Source: Caulobacter sp. (GTDB lineage Bacteria; Pseudomonadota; Alphaproteobacteria; Caulobacterales; Caulobacteraceae). From it: a DNA stretch of 64,000 nucleotides. The notes beneath the pieces were generated by a model. The model had not been told where the DNA came from. It saw only the letters and a list, made by a program, of their open reading frames with translations, and did no database searches. The stretch lies in contig JAQGIK010000176.1 in the NCBI GenBank assembly GCA_028291265.1, forward strand, positions 1 to 64,000, written 5' to 3'. Below are positions 52,316-61,856 of this stretch, one piece after another (the first letter of the stretch is position 1; each line of letters opens with the position of its first letter). Made by a program: the position numbers and the translations under genes.

Positions 52316-53085
52316 GCGCTCACCGGGGTCAGCGACGTCTCCAGCCAGTCCAGCAGGGCGTCCGGGTCCTCCAGCCGCCAGCGCGAGCGGCTGCGGCGGG
52401 GCAGGCCGATCAGGATGGCCTCGCCGCCAAGGGCGACGGCGGCCGCGAAGGCGTCCTCGTCGGTGAGGTCGTCGCCGATCATCACCGGCGTGGCGCCGGC
52501 GAACGGGGCCTCGGCCATGAAGGCGGCCAGCGCCTCGCCCTTGTCCGGGCCGGGCGTGCGCAGCTCGGCGACCAGATGGCCTTCCTGCAGGACCAGGCCC
52601 GTCTGGCGCGCCAGGCGGCGGGCGCAGTCGACGACGGCGGGGCCAGCCTCGGGCCGCAGGCGGTAGTGCAGGGCGACGCTGGTTCCCTTGTCCTCGAGCA
52701 GCAAGCCGCGTTGGGCCCTGGCCAGGGTGGCCAGGCATTCGCGAGCGTCGCGGAGGGCCGGGTGCGGCGGAGTGGTGTCGAGGTGGCCGGCCGGGCCACG
52801 GCGGTCGAGGCCGTGCAGGCCGGCGACGCTGGCTACCGAGCCATCGAGGATGCGGTCGATTTCGCCGATCTCGCGGCCGCTGAGGATGGCCAGACGCCCG
52901 TCCAGCGCTTTGGCGAGCGCGCGCAGCACCCGCGTGCGGCGCGCAACGGGGCCGACCGCGTCGGGCGTTTCGGCGATGTCGGCCAGGGTGCCGTCGAGGT
53001 CGAGAAACAGAGCGGTGTTTGTCAGATCAAGACTCGGCGGGGTCTGGAAGGGGACTTCCAGACGCTCGTCGGCAAGGATGGTCAT
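52312..53085 (-). CDS. otsB: Trehalose-6-phosphate phosphatase
   Basis: This 257-residue HAD enzyme has motif I LFLDLDGTLADIAETPDAVG, motif II region LAILSGRE, and motif IV GDDLTDEDAF. It removes the phosphate to give trehalose. The ATG at 53085 was chosen by homology; the frame opens further upstream without support. Confidence 0.94.
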   Translation of the reverse strand: MTILADERLEVPFQTPPSLDLTNTALFLDLDGTLADIAETPDAVGPVARRTRVLRALAKALDGRLAILSGREIGEIDRILDGSVASVAGLHGLDRRGPAGHLDTTPPHPALRDARECLATLARAQRGLLLEDKGTSVALHYRLRPEAGPAVVDCARRLARQTGLVLQEGHLVAELRTPGPDKGEALAAFMAEAPFAGATPVMIGDDLTDEDAFAAAVALGGEAILIGLPRRSRSRWRLEDPDALLDWLETSLTPVSA

Positions 53086-53220
53086 CGGTCTAGCGTCAGC
53101 CCCAGATACAGACTCGGCGACCCTCCTGGGCCTCCGCTCAACTCGGGGTGACAACGCGGGGAGGGGCTATTGGCTCCCCGGATAGAGTGATCGTGAGCGA
53201 GAAGGTTTCGCCTCGGGGCG

Positions 53221-53272
53221 CCCTTCTCCCCTTGTGGGAGAAGGTGGCGCGAAGCGCCGGATGAGGGGTCGA
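53221..53272. repeat. Palindromic repeat unit, right of the DUF559 gene 3' end
   Basis: The unit has two hairpins: CCTTCTCCC with its complement around CTTGT, and GGCGC-GAA-GCGCC. It ends with the block CCGGATGAGGGGTCGA. It is the near-exact inverse of the unit at 53816 and starts 9 bases past the DUF559 gene stop. Confidence 0.8.
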
Positions 53273-53280
53273 TGATTGGA

Positions 53281-53721
53281 TCAGCCGCGCTTTGGCGGTT
53301 CGGCTGGCAGGTAGGCGGGTGGCAAGGGCGCGCCGGTGTCGATCGCGTACCGGTCTGTCGGTGCGTCAAACTCGTCTGTGGTGGGAAGCGCGACGGCTTG
53401 CAGAATTGTCGCAACCAGGTCGTCGGGTCGATTGGATACGACGCTGTTTGGAAACCTGAAGACCCGAAAGCCGTCGGACCTCAGCCAAGCGTCACCAACG
53501 GCGTCTTTGTCCGCATCGTGAAAGGGGCCGTCAGCTTCGACAACCAGGCGGTGGCGGAGGCAGACGAAGTCCGCGACGTAGCGGCCGAGCGGGACTTGAC
53601 GGCGGAACTTCAAATGTTCGAGGCGTCGATTGCGGAGAAGTTTCCAGAGGAGTTCCTCGTGGAAGGTGGGGGCGTGCCGCATACGACGGGCCAGAGCGCG
53701 TTTGAGTGTGGAGACAGGCAT
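53281..53721 (-). CDS. DUF559 endonuclease-domain protein
   Basis: This 146-residue protein of the DUF559 (VSR-like) nuclease family has RRMRHAPTFHEELLWKLLRN, FRRQVPLGRYVADFVCLRHR and LVVEADGPFHDADKDAVGDA. The D, E and D residues in this order fit a PD-(D/E)XK-type active site. RSDGFRVFRFPNSVVSNRPD follows. The start may instead be TTG at 53766. Base composition is clearly lower in GC than in flanking genes. It is bracketed by two inverted copies of one palindromic repeat. Confidence 0.8.
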   Translation of the reverse strand: MPVSTLKRALARRMRHAPTFHEELLWKLLRNRRLEHLKFRRQVPLGRYVADFVCLRHRLVVEADGPFHDADKDAVGDAWLRSDGFRVFRFPNSVVSNRPDDLVATILQAVALPTTDEFDAPTDRYAIDTGAPLPPAYLPAEPPKRG

Positions 53722-53815
53722 CTCAATGAGAAACAAATCATGAACATTGTTCGTCGTGCAAAGCAATCTTATCCGCTGTTGGATGCGTAAGCGTCGAGAG
53801 CGGCTTTGAGAGTCT

Positions 53816-53868
53816 TCGACCCCTCATCCGGCCCTTCGGGCCACCTTCTCCCACTAGGGGAGAAGGGA
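53816..53868. repeat. Palindromic repeat unit, 5' side of the DUF559 gene
   Basis: This is the inverted partner of 53221-53272. It contains TCGACCCCTCATCCGG, then the hairpin GGCCC-TTC-GGGCC, then CCTTCTCCC with its complement. The internal hairpin differs from its partner only by a compensated change on both arms. Confidence 0.8.
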
Positions 53869-53902
53869 CCTCTCACGGCGGCTTTGTCTTTCTTGGCCGG
53901 AA

Positions 53903-55960
<2,058 letters not shown>

Positions 55961-56046
55961 TACGCTGGGGAGTCTAGGCGATTCGGGAGGGGACTAATGG
56001 GCTGACATGTCGTCGCGCGCAATGGCGGGTTCGGGGTAGTCCACAT

Positions 56047-56141
56047 CCGTCCGTAAACCCTCTCCCTCCCTCCCTGCTTCGCTGACGCTGCGCAGGGCGG
56101 GCCCGCCGCGTAGCGGTGGGAAGGAGAGGGTTTACGGACGG
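56047..56141. repeat. 19-base perfect inverted repeat around a G/C-rich spacer
   Basis: The arms 56047-56065 and 56123-56141 are exact complements and contain CCGTAAACCCTCTCC. The right arm supplies the stop codon (TAA) and last codons of the VOC protein gene. The spacer holds smaller palindromes. Confidence 0.75.
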
Positions 56142-56875
56142 CGCAGGTAAATCCGCGCGCCGCAGAGGACGACCTCGCCATCGGCATCGATGAGCCCGCG
56201 ACTCTCGGCGATCGAACGAGCGGCGGTGGGGTCGGCCAGGACGACGTCGAAGCCGCTCAAACCCTCGCCGCGCTCGTCGCCCAAGGGCGTAAAGCGGATC
56301 TCACCGCCCTCCAGGGCGATCCGCCGGGCGCCGTCCGATTGCTCCACCGGGCGGCCGAGAACCTCGCCCCAGCGCCCGGCCATGGCTGCGGGGTCTTCCG
56401 CCTGCAGTTCGGCGCCGACGATGGCTTGTCCGGGGCGGGCATTGCCTTCCCAGCCCTTGCCGCCCCATTCCCAGCGGTCCCACGGGTCCATCCAGTCCAG
56501 CGACAGGATGGCGCCGCCGACGTCGCGCGGGTGGTAGTGGGTGGCGGCGACGCCGGGACGGTCGATCTGTTCGACGACGCGGGCGCCGGCCTCGGCGGCG
56601 CATCTGCGGGCGGCGGCCAGGTCGCGGACCTGCAGGATGACCATGTAGCCGCCGTCGCCGCCGCGCTTTTCGATCAGACGGCCGGCTGTCGTGCCGGGCT
56701 GCCTGGGCGAGACCACCTCCAGGAAGGTCTGGCCGACTGCCCAGACGCCGTTGCGCAGGCCGTAGTGGCCGACGCCGGGATCGTCATAGGGATGGCTGAC
56801 GCCCAGCACCGCTTCGATGTCGGCCGTGCGGGCGGCGAGGTCGGCGCCGACGAGGGCGATCTGGCGAAGGCGCAT
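56132..56875 (-). CDS. VOC (glyoxalase-like) superfamily protein
   Basis: This 247-residue protein has two betaalphabetabetabeta modules: RLRQIALVGADLAARTADIE, then VWAVGQTFLEVVSPRQPGTT, and a second module near PGQAIVGAELQAEDPAAMAG. The Glu in TFLEVV is the usual metal ligand. The family spans glyoxalases, dioxygenases and resistance proteins; the activity here is unknown. GGGAG lies nine bases before the ATG at 56875. Its last codons fall within the repeat at 56047-56141. Confidence 0.8.
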   Translation of the reverse strand: MRLRQIALVGADLAARTADIEAVLGVSHPYDDPGVGHYGLRNGVWAVGQTFLEVVSPRQPGTTAGRLIEKRGGDGGYMVILQVRDLAAARRCAAEAGARVVEQIDRPGVAATHYHPRDVGGAILSLDWMDPWDRWEWGGKGWEGNARPGQAIVGAELQAEDPAAMAGRWGEVLGRPVEQSDGARRIALEGGEIRFTPLGDERGEGLSGFDVVLADPTAARSIAESRGLIDADGEVVLCGARIYLRRP

Positions 56876-56924
56876 GGCGGTCGGCTCCCGGTGTCGGTCC
56901 ATCCTGCCACGGCGCGGCGGAAAG

Positions 56925-58352
56925 TCAGCCTCTGCTGGCGCCCAGGGTCGCTTCGATGGGCGGGTCGGCGGTGGGGGCGTCGGGGATCGGCTCCAGCATG
57001 CGGGTCAGGGGTTTGCCGAGGACGAGGAGGAAGACCAGGCCGGCCGCCGAGATGCCGGCGTGCAGCAGCCAGAACTGGGCGTGGCTGAGGGTCTCGTAGA
57101 AGCGGCCCAGCCAGCCGACCGTGACGTTGGTGACGAAGGTGGCCAGGTAGAAGATGCCCATCATCGTCGTGCCCAGCGCCGCCGGGGCCGAGCGCGAGAA
57201 GGCCGACATGGTCACCGTATCGACGAAGGGAATCATCAGGTCGGCGGCGACGAAGAACAGCACCGGGAAGACCAGCGCCGTCAGGCCGTTGCCGGCCAGA
57301 AAGGCGCCGCCGGCGATGAACAGAAAGCTCAGTGTCCCCAGCACCATGCCGATGCTGATCTTGCCGATATCGCCGGGCTCCTTGCCCCGTTTGGCCTGCC
57401 AGGCCCAGAGGCGGACGGCCAGGAAGACGGCGACGATGGTCAGGATGCCGTCGAGGGTGGCGAACCAGGTGACCGGGGCCTGGAAGCCGAACAGATTGCG
57501 GTCGACGCTGCTGTCTTCCCAGAGGACCATGATGTTCCAGGCCTGCTGATAGGCGCTGAACACCAGGATGTAGGGGATCAGCAGCAGCATCAGACCGGCC
57601 AGCAGGCGGCCCTCGCCCTTGCGGAGTTTCGGGGCCTTGGTCCCGCCCCTCTCTGTTTTTGGGGCGGCTTTCAGCGTGTCCGGCGGCAGGTGCTTCTGGC
57701 CGACGAGGTAGATGACCAGGGAAATCAGCATGCCGATGCCGGCCGCCCCGAACCCCCAGTGCCAGCCGACCTTCTCGCCAAGGGTGCCGACGATCAGCGG
57801 GGCCGTGAAGGCGCCGACGTTGAGCCCGATCAAGTAGATGCCGAAGGCGCGGGTGCGGCGGGTGTCGTCCTTGTCGTAGAGGGCCCCGACCTGCACGGCC
57901 ATATTGCCCTTGATGCAGCCGGCCCCGAGGATGAGCAGCAGCAGGGCGAACAGGAAGAGCGGCTCGAAGGTCATCATCAGGTGGCCGGCGGCCATCAGCA
58001 CGGTGCCGAGGATGACGGTGCGGCGCTGGCCGAGCACCCGGTCGCCGATCAGGCCGCCGACGATGGGCGTCGCGTAGATGAAGCCGGTGTAGAGGCCGAA
58101 GATCTGCGAGGCGAGCGCCAGGGTGGTCAGCGGCCCGAAGACCCCCTCGACCGCCGCCCGGAAGCCCGGAAAGCCGATGATGTATTCGACATGGCCGGGC
58201 AGCAGCGCCTGCTTGGTCATGTAGAGGGTCAGGAGACCCATCATCCCGTAGTAGGAAAACCGCTCCCACAGCTCGGTGGCCGTCAGAACGGTCAGGCCGA
58301 TAGGATGGCCCCACAGGGTTTTGCCGAGCGCTGGCGTCGTCGTCTCACTCAT
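56925..58352 (-). CDS. Proton-dependent oligopeptide transporter (POT family)
   Basis: This 475-residue protein has about 14 hydrophobic helices. The POT signature ExxERFxYYG is at residues 27-36 (ELWERFSYYG), followed by GFIYATPIVGGLIGDRVLGQ and FGIYLIGLNVGAFTAPLIVG. It imports di- and tripeptides with protons. It lies upstream of the VOC gene in the same direction. Confidence 0.93.
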   Translation of the reverse strand: MSETTTPALGKTLWGHPIGLTVLTATELWERFSYYGMMGLLTLYMTKQALLPGHVEYIIGFPGFRAAVEGVFGPLTTLALASQIFGLYTGFIYATPIVGGLIGDRVLGQRRTVILGTVLMAAGHLMMTFEPLFLFALLLLILGAGCIKGNMAVQVGALYDKDDTRRTRAFGIYLIGLNVGAFTAPLIVGTLGEKVGWHWGFGAAGIGMLISLVIYLVGQKHLPPDTLKAAPKTERGGTKAPKLRKGEGRLLAGLMLLLIPYILVFSAYQQAWNIMVLWEDSSVDRNLFGFQAPVTWFATLDGILTIVAVFLAVRLWAWQAKRGKEPGDIGKISIGMVLGTLSFLFIAGGAFLAGNGLTALVFPVLFFVAADLMIPFVDTVTMSAFSRSAPAALGTTMMGIFYLATFVTNVTVGWLGRFYETLSHAQFWLLHAGISAAGLVFLLVLGKPLTRMLEPIPDAPTADPPIEATLGASRG

Positions 58353-58391
58353 GATGGATCCCCCCGATCCCGACCGCGAAAGCGGCCCCCG

Positions 58392-58841
58392 CTAACGCTT
58401 GCCGCCCTTCAGGGCCGCGAAAAGTTCCTCTTCCAGCGCGCCGGTCGAGGGGCAGTCGAACTCACGCCGCACCTGGCGGCCCTTGAAGACCAGGAAGTGC
58501 CGGCGGCGCACCTGGTCGGCCGAACCATGGACGGCGACAATGACGGCCGTTCGCCCGGCCCCATCCGGAGCCAGGGTGACATCGAGGTCGTAGCCGACAT
58601 CCTTCAGCCGGCGCGGGCAGCGGATGTAGGCCGCCCAGACCTTTGACCCGGTCGCCACGAAGCGGCCGTTGGCGCGGTCGGCCGTTTCGGTCGTCAGTCC
58701 CCTCTGGCCCGCGAACTTCACGACCTCGAGCCACGTCTCATCCATGCTCAGTGGAACCGAGGCATTGACGCCGGACGGCTGGGCCCCGGCGGAGGAGGCC
58801 AGCAGCGCGGCCGCGAGACCCAGGCCCGCCAGTCGCTTCAC
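58392..58841 (-). CDS. Small secreted protein coupled to the amidohydrolase pair
   Basis: This 149-residue protein starts at GTG 58841, overlapping the preceding amidohydrolase stop by four bases. It has a signal peptide (LAGLGLAAALLASSAGAQ). The mature part has TWLEVVKFAGQRGLTTETAD and RLKDVGYDLDVTLAPDGAGR, with two Cys residues (RCPRR, DCPSTG). No family was recognised. Coupling suggests it works with the two exported amidohydrolases. Confidence 0.65.
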   Translation of the reverse strand: MKRLAGLGLAAALLASSAGAQPSGVNASVPLSMDETWLEVVKFAGQRGLTTETADRANGRFVATGSKVWAAYIRCPRRLKDVGYDLDVTLAPDGAGRTAVIVAVHGSADQVRRRHFLVFKGRQVRREFDCPSTGALEEELFAALKGGKR

Positions 58842-60193
58842 GGCTTGGTATAGGCCTGCGGATAGGCCCCCGGCTGATGGGCGTAGCGGTCGCGCAGTTC
58901 GAAGGCCCGGACATCCTGCGGCTGGCGCTGGCCGGCGATGAAGACATCGGTCGGCCAGGTGGAGAGCTCCAGCGGATCGCCGGTCCAGACCACGATGTCG
59001 GCCGTCTTGCCGACCTCCAGGGTGCCGACCTGGCCGTCCATCTTCCAGATCTTCGCCGGGTTGATGGTCAGCGAGGCCAGGCCCTGCTGGTAGGGCAGGC
59101 CGTAGGACACCGCCATGCCGGCGTTGAAGCGGGCCTGGCGCAGGTTGTTCTGGTCGCGGCTGCCGATCACCGCCACGGTCACCCCGGCCGCCTGCAGGCG
59201 GGCGGCGTTGTCCAGCCGCGAGGCCAGTGTCTCGAAGCTGCTGGGCAGGTCGCGCTGGGCGTCGACGATCACCCCGACCTTGGCGGCGGCGATCTGTGGG
59301 GCGACCAGCCAACCCTCTTCGACGCCTTCGAGGATGACGCTGACGCCTTCCTCGCGGGCCATCTTGAGAACCTGCAGGATGTCGGAGGCGCGGCTGACGC
59401 GGACGAGCAGCGGCATGCGGCCCTGGACCACGGGGACGAGGGCCTCGAGGTCGATGCGCGACAGGCCGAACTCGCGGGTTTCCCCCCGGTCGTAGGCCGC
59501 CTTGTTGCGGGCGTAGGCGCGGGCGTCCTCGAAGGCCGAGCGGACCAGCACCATGGCCGCCCCGCGCGAGCCGGCGGCCGCGGCCCCGGCTTCGCCCATG
59601 TCGAGCACAACGGCGGCCTTGGCGCGGACCAGCAGGTCGGTCTGGCCCGAGGCCAGGGAGACGACGGCGGCCTGGCCGGCGAACAGGTGAGGGTCTTCCT
59701 CGCCCACGCCGCCGCCGGCGAAGTCGTCGGCCCCGCTGTCGTCCTTGTGGCCGCCGCCGCCGCGCGACAGCACGGGGGTGGCCACGGCCCGGGTCAGGCC
59801 GCTCTGGCGGGCCCAGGGGATCATCGTCGAGTTGGGATTGATCCCGTACTGGATGTCGAAGCCGGCCGAGAGCTTGCCCGAGCGGTCGTCACGGGTTTCC
59901 TGCACGGCCGAGACTTCCGAGACCGTCAGGTTGGAAGAGACGGCGATGAAGCCCGGCGTCACCACGCCGCCCCTGGCGTCGATGACCGTCGCGCCGGCCG
60001 GGGCCTGAACCCCGGCGCCGACGGCGGCGATCTTGCCGTCCTTGATCACGATCGTGCCGTTGGCGATGGGGCCGGCCGCCGTCACCGTTTCGATGCGGGC
60101 GTTGGTGATGGCGTAGGTCTGGGCGGCGGCCGGGCCTGCGATCAGCAGCGCGGCGCCAACCAGAGCGCTGGAAGCGAGGAGGAGGATTCTCAT
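58838..60193 (-). CDS. Exported amidohydrolase-fold protein lacking metal ligands
   Basis: This 451-residue protein has a signal peptide (LALLIAGPAAA-type cleavage before QTYAI). The composite amidohydrolase fold is clear: ITNARIETVTAAG, VVTPGFIAVSSNL, and the C-terminal INPAKIWKMDGQVGTLEVGK, then ADIVVWTGDPLEL. The HxH pair present in its neighbour (DAHSH) is replaced by S86 and N88, and the later His and Asp ligand positions are also not conserved. It is probably a non-catalytic partner. Four-base overlaps on both sides couple it to its neighbours. Confidence 0.85.
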   Translation of the reverse strand: MRILLLASSALVGAALLIAGPAAAQTYAITNARIETVTAAGPIANGTIVIKDGKIAAVGAGVQAPAGATVIDARGGVVTPGFIAVSSNLTVSEVSAVQETRDDRSGKLSAGFDIQYGINPNSTMIPWARQSGLTRAVATPVLSRGGGGHKDDSGADDFAGGGVGEEDPHLFAGQAAVVSLASGQTDLLVRAKAAVVLDMGEAGAAAAGSRGAAMVLVRSAFEDARAYARNKAAYDRGETREFGLSRIDLEALVPVVQGRMPLLVRVSRASDILQVLKMAREEGVSVILEGVEEGWLVAPQIAAAKVGVIVDAQRDLPSSFETLASRLDNAARLQAAGVTVAVIGSRDQNNLRQARFNAGMAVSYGLPYQQGLASLTINPAKIWKMDGQVGTLEVGKTADIVVWTGDPLELSTWPTDVFIAGQRQPQDVRAFELRDRYAHQPGAYPQAYTKP

Positions 60194-61650
60194 GGGTGGA
60201 AGGCCCCTTCACCGGGCTGGCCGAGTTCGAAATCGGATTTGGGCTGGAAGCGCGGGTCGCGCCGGTCGTAGGCGAGGCCGCCGTCGATGAAGACCTTCTC
60301 GGCCTGGCTGTAGACGCTGAACGGATTGCCGGTCCACAGCACGACGTCGGCGCGCTTGCCGACCGTCAGGCTGCCGGTCTGGTCGCCGATGCCCATGGCC
60401 TTCGCCGGGTTGGCGGTGATCCAGGCGATGGCCTCGGCGTCGGTGATGCCGAAGCCGATGCGGTTGCCCGAAGCCATGGCGATGGCGGCTTCCTGGTTCA
60501 GGTGCTGGGTGATGGTCTCGTCGTCGGAGTGGATGACGACGCAGGCGCCGGCCCTGTAGACGATGGCCGCGTTGGCCTCGATGCCGTCCAGGCTCTCCAT
60601 CTTGAACGCCGCCCAGCTGGCCCAGGTGGCGACGCAGATATCGTTTTCCTTCAGCAACGGGCCGATCTTGTAGGCCTCGTTGGCGTGGTGGAACATGGTG
60701 ATCTTGTAGCCGAACTCCTTGGCGATATCGATCATCACGGCCATCTCGTCGGCCCGGTAGCAGTGGTTCTGGACCAGGATGTCGCCGCGCAGGACGCCGG
60801 CCAGGGTTTCCAGCTGCAGGTCGCGTTTGGGCGCGTCGGCCTTCTCGCCCTTGTCGTGCTTGGCGTTGTAGTCGTCCCATTTGCGGCGGTACTCGGCCGC
60901 GTCGATCCAGGCCTTGCGGTAGCCGTAGACGTTGCCCATCGCCGTCGACGGGCTGCGACCCTTGCCGCCGTAGACCCGCTTGGGGTTCTCGCCGCAGGCC
61001 ATCTTCAGGCCGTAGGGGGCGTTGGGGAACTTCATCCCCTGCATGGTCACGGCCGGCACGTTGCGCACGGTCACGGAACGGCCGCCGAACAGGTTGGCGC
61101 TGCCGGGGAGGATCTGCAGGGTGGTCACCCCGCCGGCCCGGGCCCGGTTGAAGCCCGGGTCCTGCGGCCAGATCGAATGCTCGGACCAGACCTGGGCGGT
61201 GTTGGGATCGGTGGCCTCGTTGCCGTCCGAGCGGGCCGAGACGCCGGGCGAGGGATAGACCCCCAGGTGGCTGTGGGCGTCGATGACGCCGGGCGTCACA
61301 TACTTGCCCTTGCCGTCGACGACGTCATAGCCGGCCGGGATGGCGGTCTCGGGTCCGCCGACGGCGATGATCCTGCCGTCGCCGAAGATGACCACGCCAT
61401 TGTCGATCTGCCGCCCGTCGGCGGTCAGCACTGTCGCCCCGACGATGGCCGTCGGCCGGCCGGGCAGGGGACGGTAGGTCGAGGCATAGGCGACGGCGTC
61501 GTCCTTGCCGCCGGCCCCGGGGGCGAGCGGCCTATTGTCAGCCTTCTCTGGCGGCTTGGCGGCAGGGGCGGCCCCCCCGGTGGTGGCGCAGGCGGCCAGC
61601 AGGGCCGACAGCGCGACGGCGGAGGCCGCCGTCTTCCAGGCAAATGTCAT
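60190..61650 (-). CDS. Exported amidohydrolase lipoprotein
   Basis: This 486-residue protein has a lipobox (ALSALLAAC, Cys21). Metal ligands are intact: H126 and H128 in VIDAHSHLG, a His in QNHCYRADE, HH in TMFHHANEAY, and Asp in VIHSDDETI. The C-terminal sheet matches ANPAKAMGIGDQTGSLTVGK, then RADVVLWTGNPFSV. It is close to the imidazolonepropionase/prolidase-like branch of exported amidohydrolases. The substrate is unknown. The ATG at 61650 was chosen; the frame to 61707 is unsupported. Confidence 0.88.
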   Translation of the reverse strand: MTFAWKTAASAVALSALLAACATTGGAAPAAKPPEKADNRPLAPGAGGKDDAVAYASTYRPLPGRPTAIVGATVLTADGRQIDNGVVIFGDGRIIAVGGPETAIPAGYDVVDGKGKYVTPGVIDAHSHLGVYPSPGVSARSDGNEATDPNTAQVWSEHSIWPQDPGFNRARAGGVTTLQILPGSANLFGGRSVTVRNVPAVTMQGMKFPNAPYGLKMACGENPKRVYGGKGRSPSTAMGNVYGYRKAWIDAAEYRRKWDDYNAKHDKGEKADAPKRDLQLETLAGVLRGDILVQNHCYRADEMAVMIDIAKEFGYKITMFHHANEAYKIGPLLKENDICVATWASWAAFKMESLDGIEANAAIVYRAGACVVIHSDDETITQHLNQEAAIAMASGNRIGFGITDAEAIAWITANPAKAMGIGDQTGSLTVGKRADVVLWTGNPFSVYSQAEKVFIDGGLAYDRRDPRFQPKSDFELGQPGEGAFHP

Positions 61651-61856
61651 GGAGGAGTCCCGAACAGCAGAGGAGGGGAGATCAGACGAAAATGGGACGG
61701 GGATCAAGGGCCTGTGCGCCGGCCAGATCGATCGCGGCGCACGCGACCGCCGTCAGAATGCAGGTTGATTACTACAGTGTTGCGCCCGCCGTCCCGCGGG
61801 CATGATCAGGCCTTGCTGCGCGGCCGCTCCGGTCCTCGCGCTCCCTGGACCCCGCC

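Noticed and set aside
50897-52738. An apparent 613-residue single frame suggesting an OtsB-OtsA fusion
   Set aside because: The first 140 residues are the out-of-frame shadow of otsB. otsA starts at 52315 with a four-base overlap to otsB, and otsB itself reads in another frame to 52312.
53086-53220. Possible extra gene or repeat between otsB and the first DUF559-flanking repeat
   Set aside because: It contains short G/C-rich palindromes (for example around GGGGAG and CTCCCC) but no coding signal and no second copy that I could identify in this window.
56674-58314. A 546-residue minus-strand frame spanning the POT transporter and VOC gene
   Set aside because: It is an alternate frame of two well-supported genes and has Arg/Pro-rich composition without motifs.
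58842-59312. An upstream extension of the small secreted protein frame
   Set aside because: It runs inside the amidohydrolase gene in another frame. The GTG at 58841 gives a proper signal peptide and a four-base overlap.
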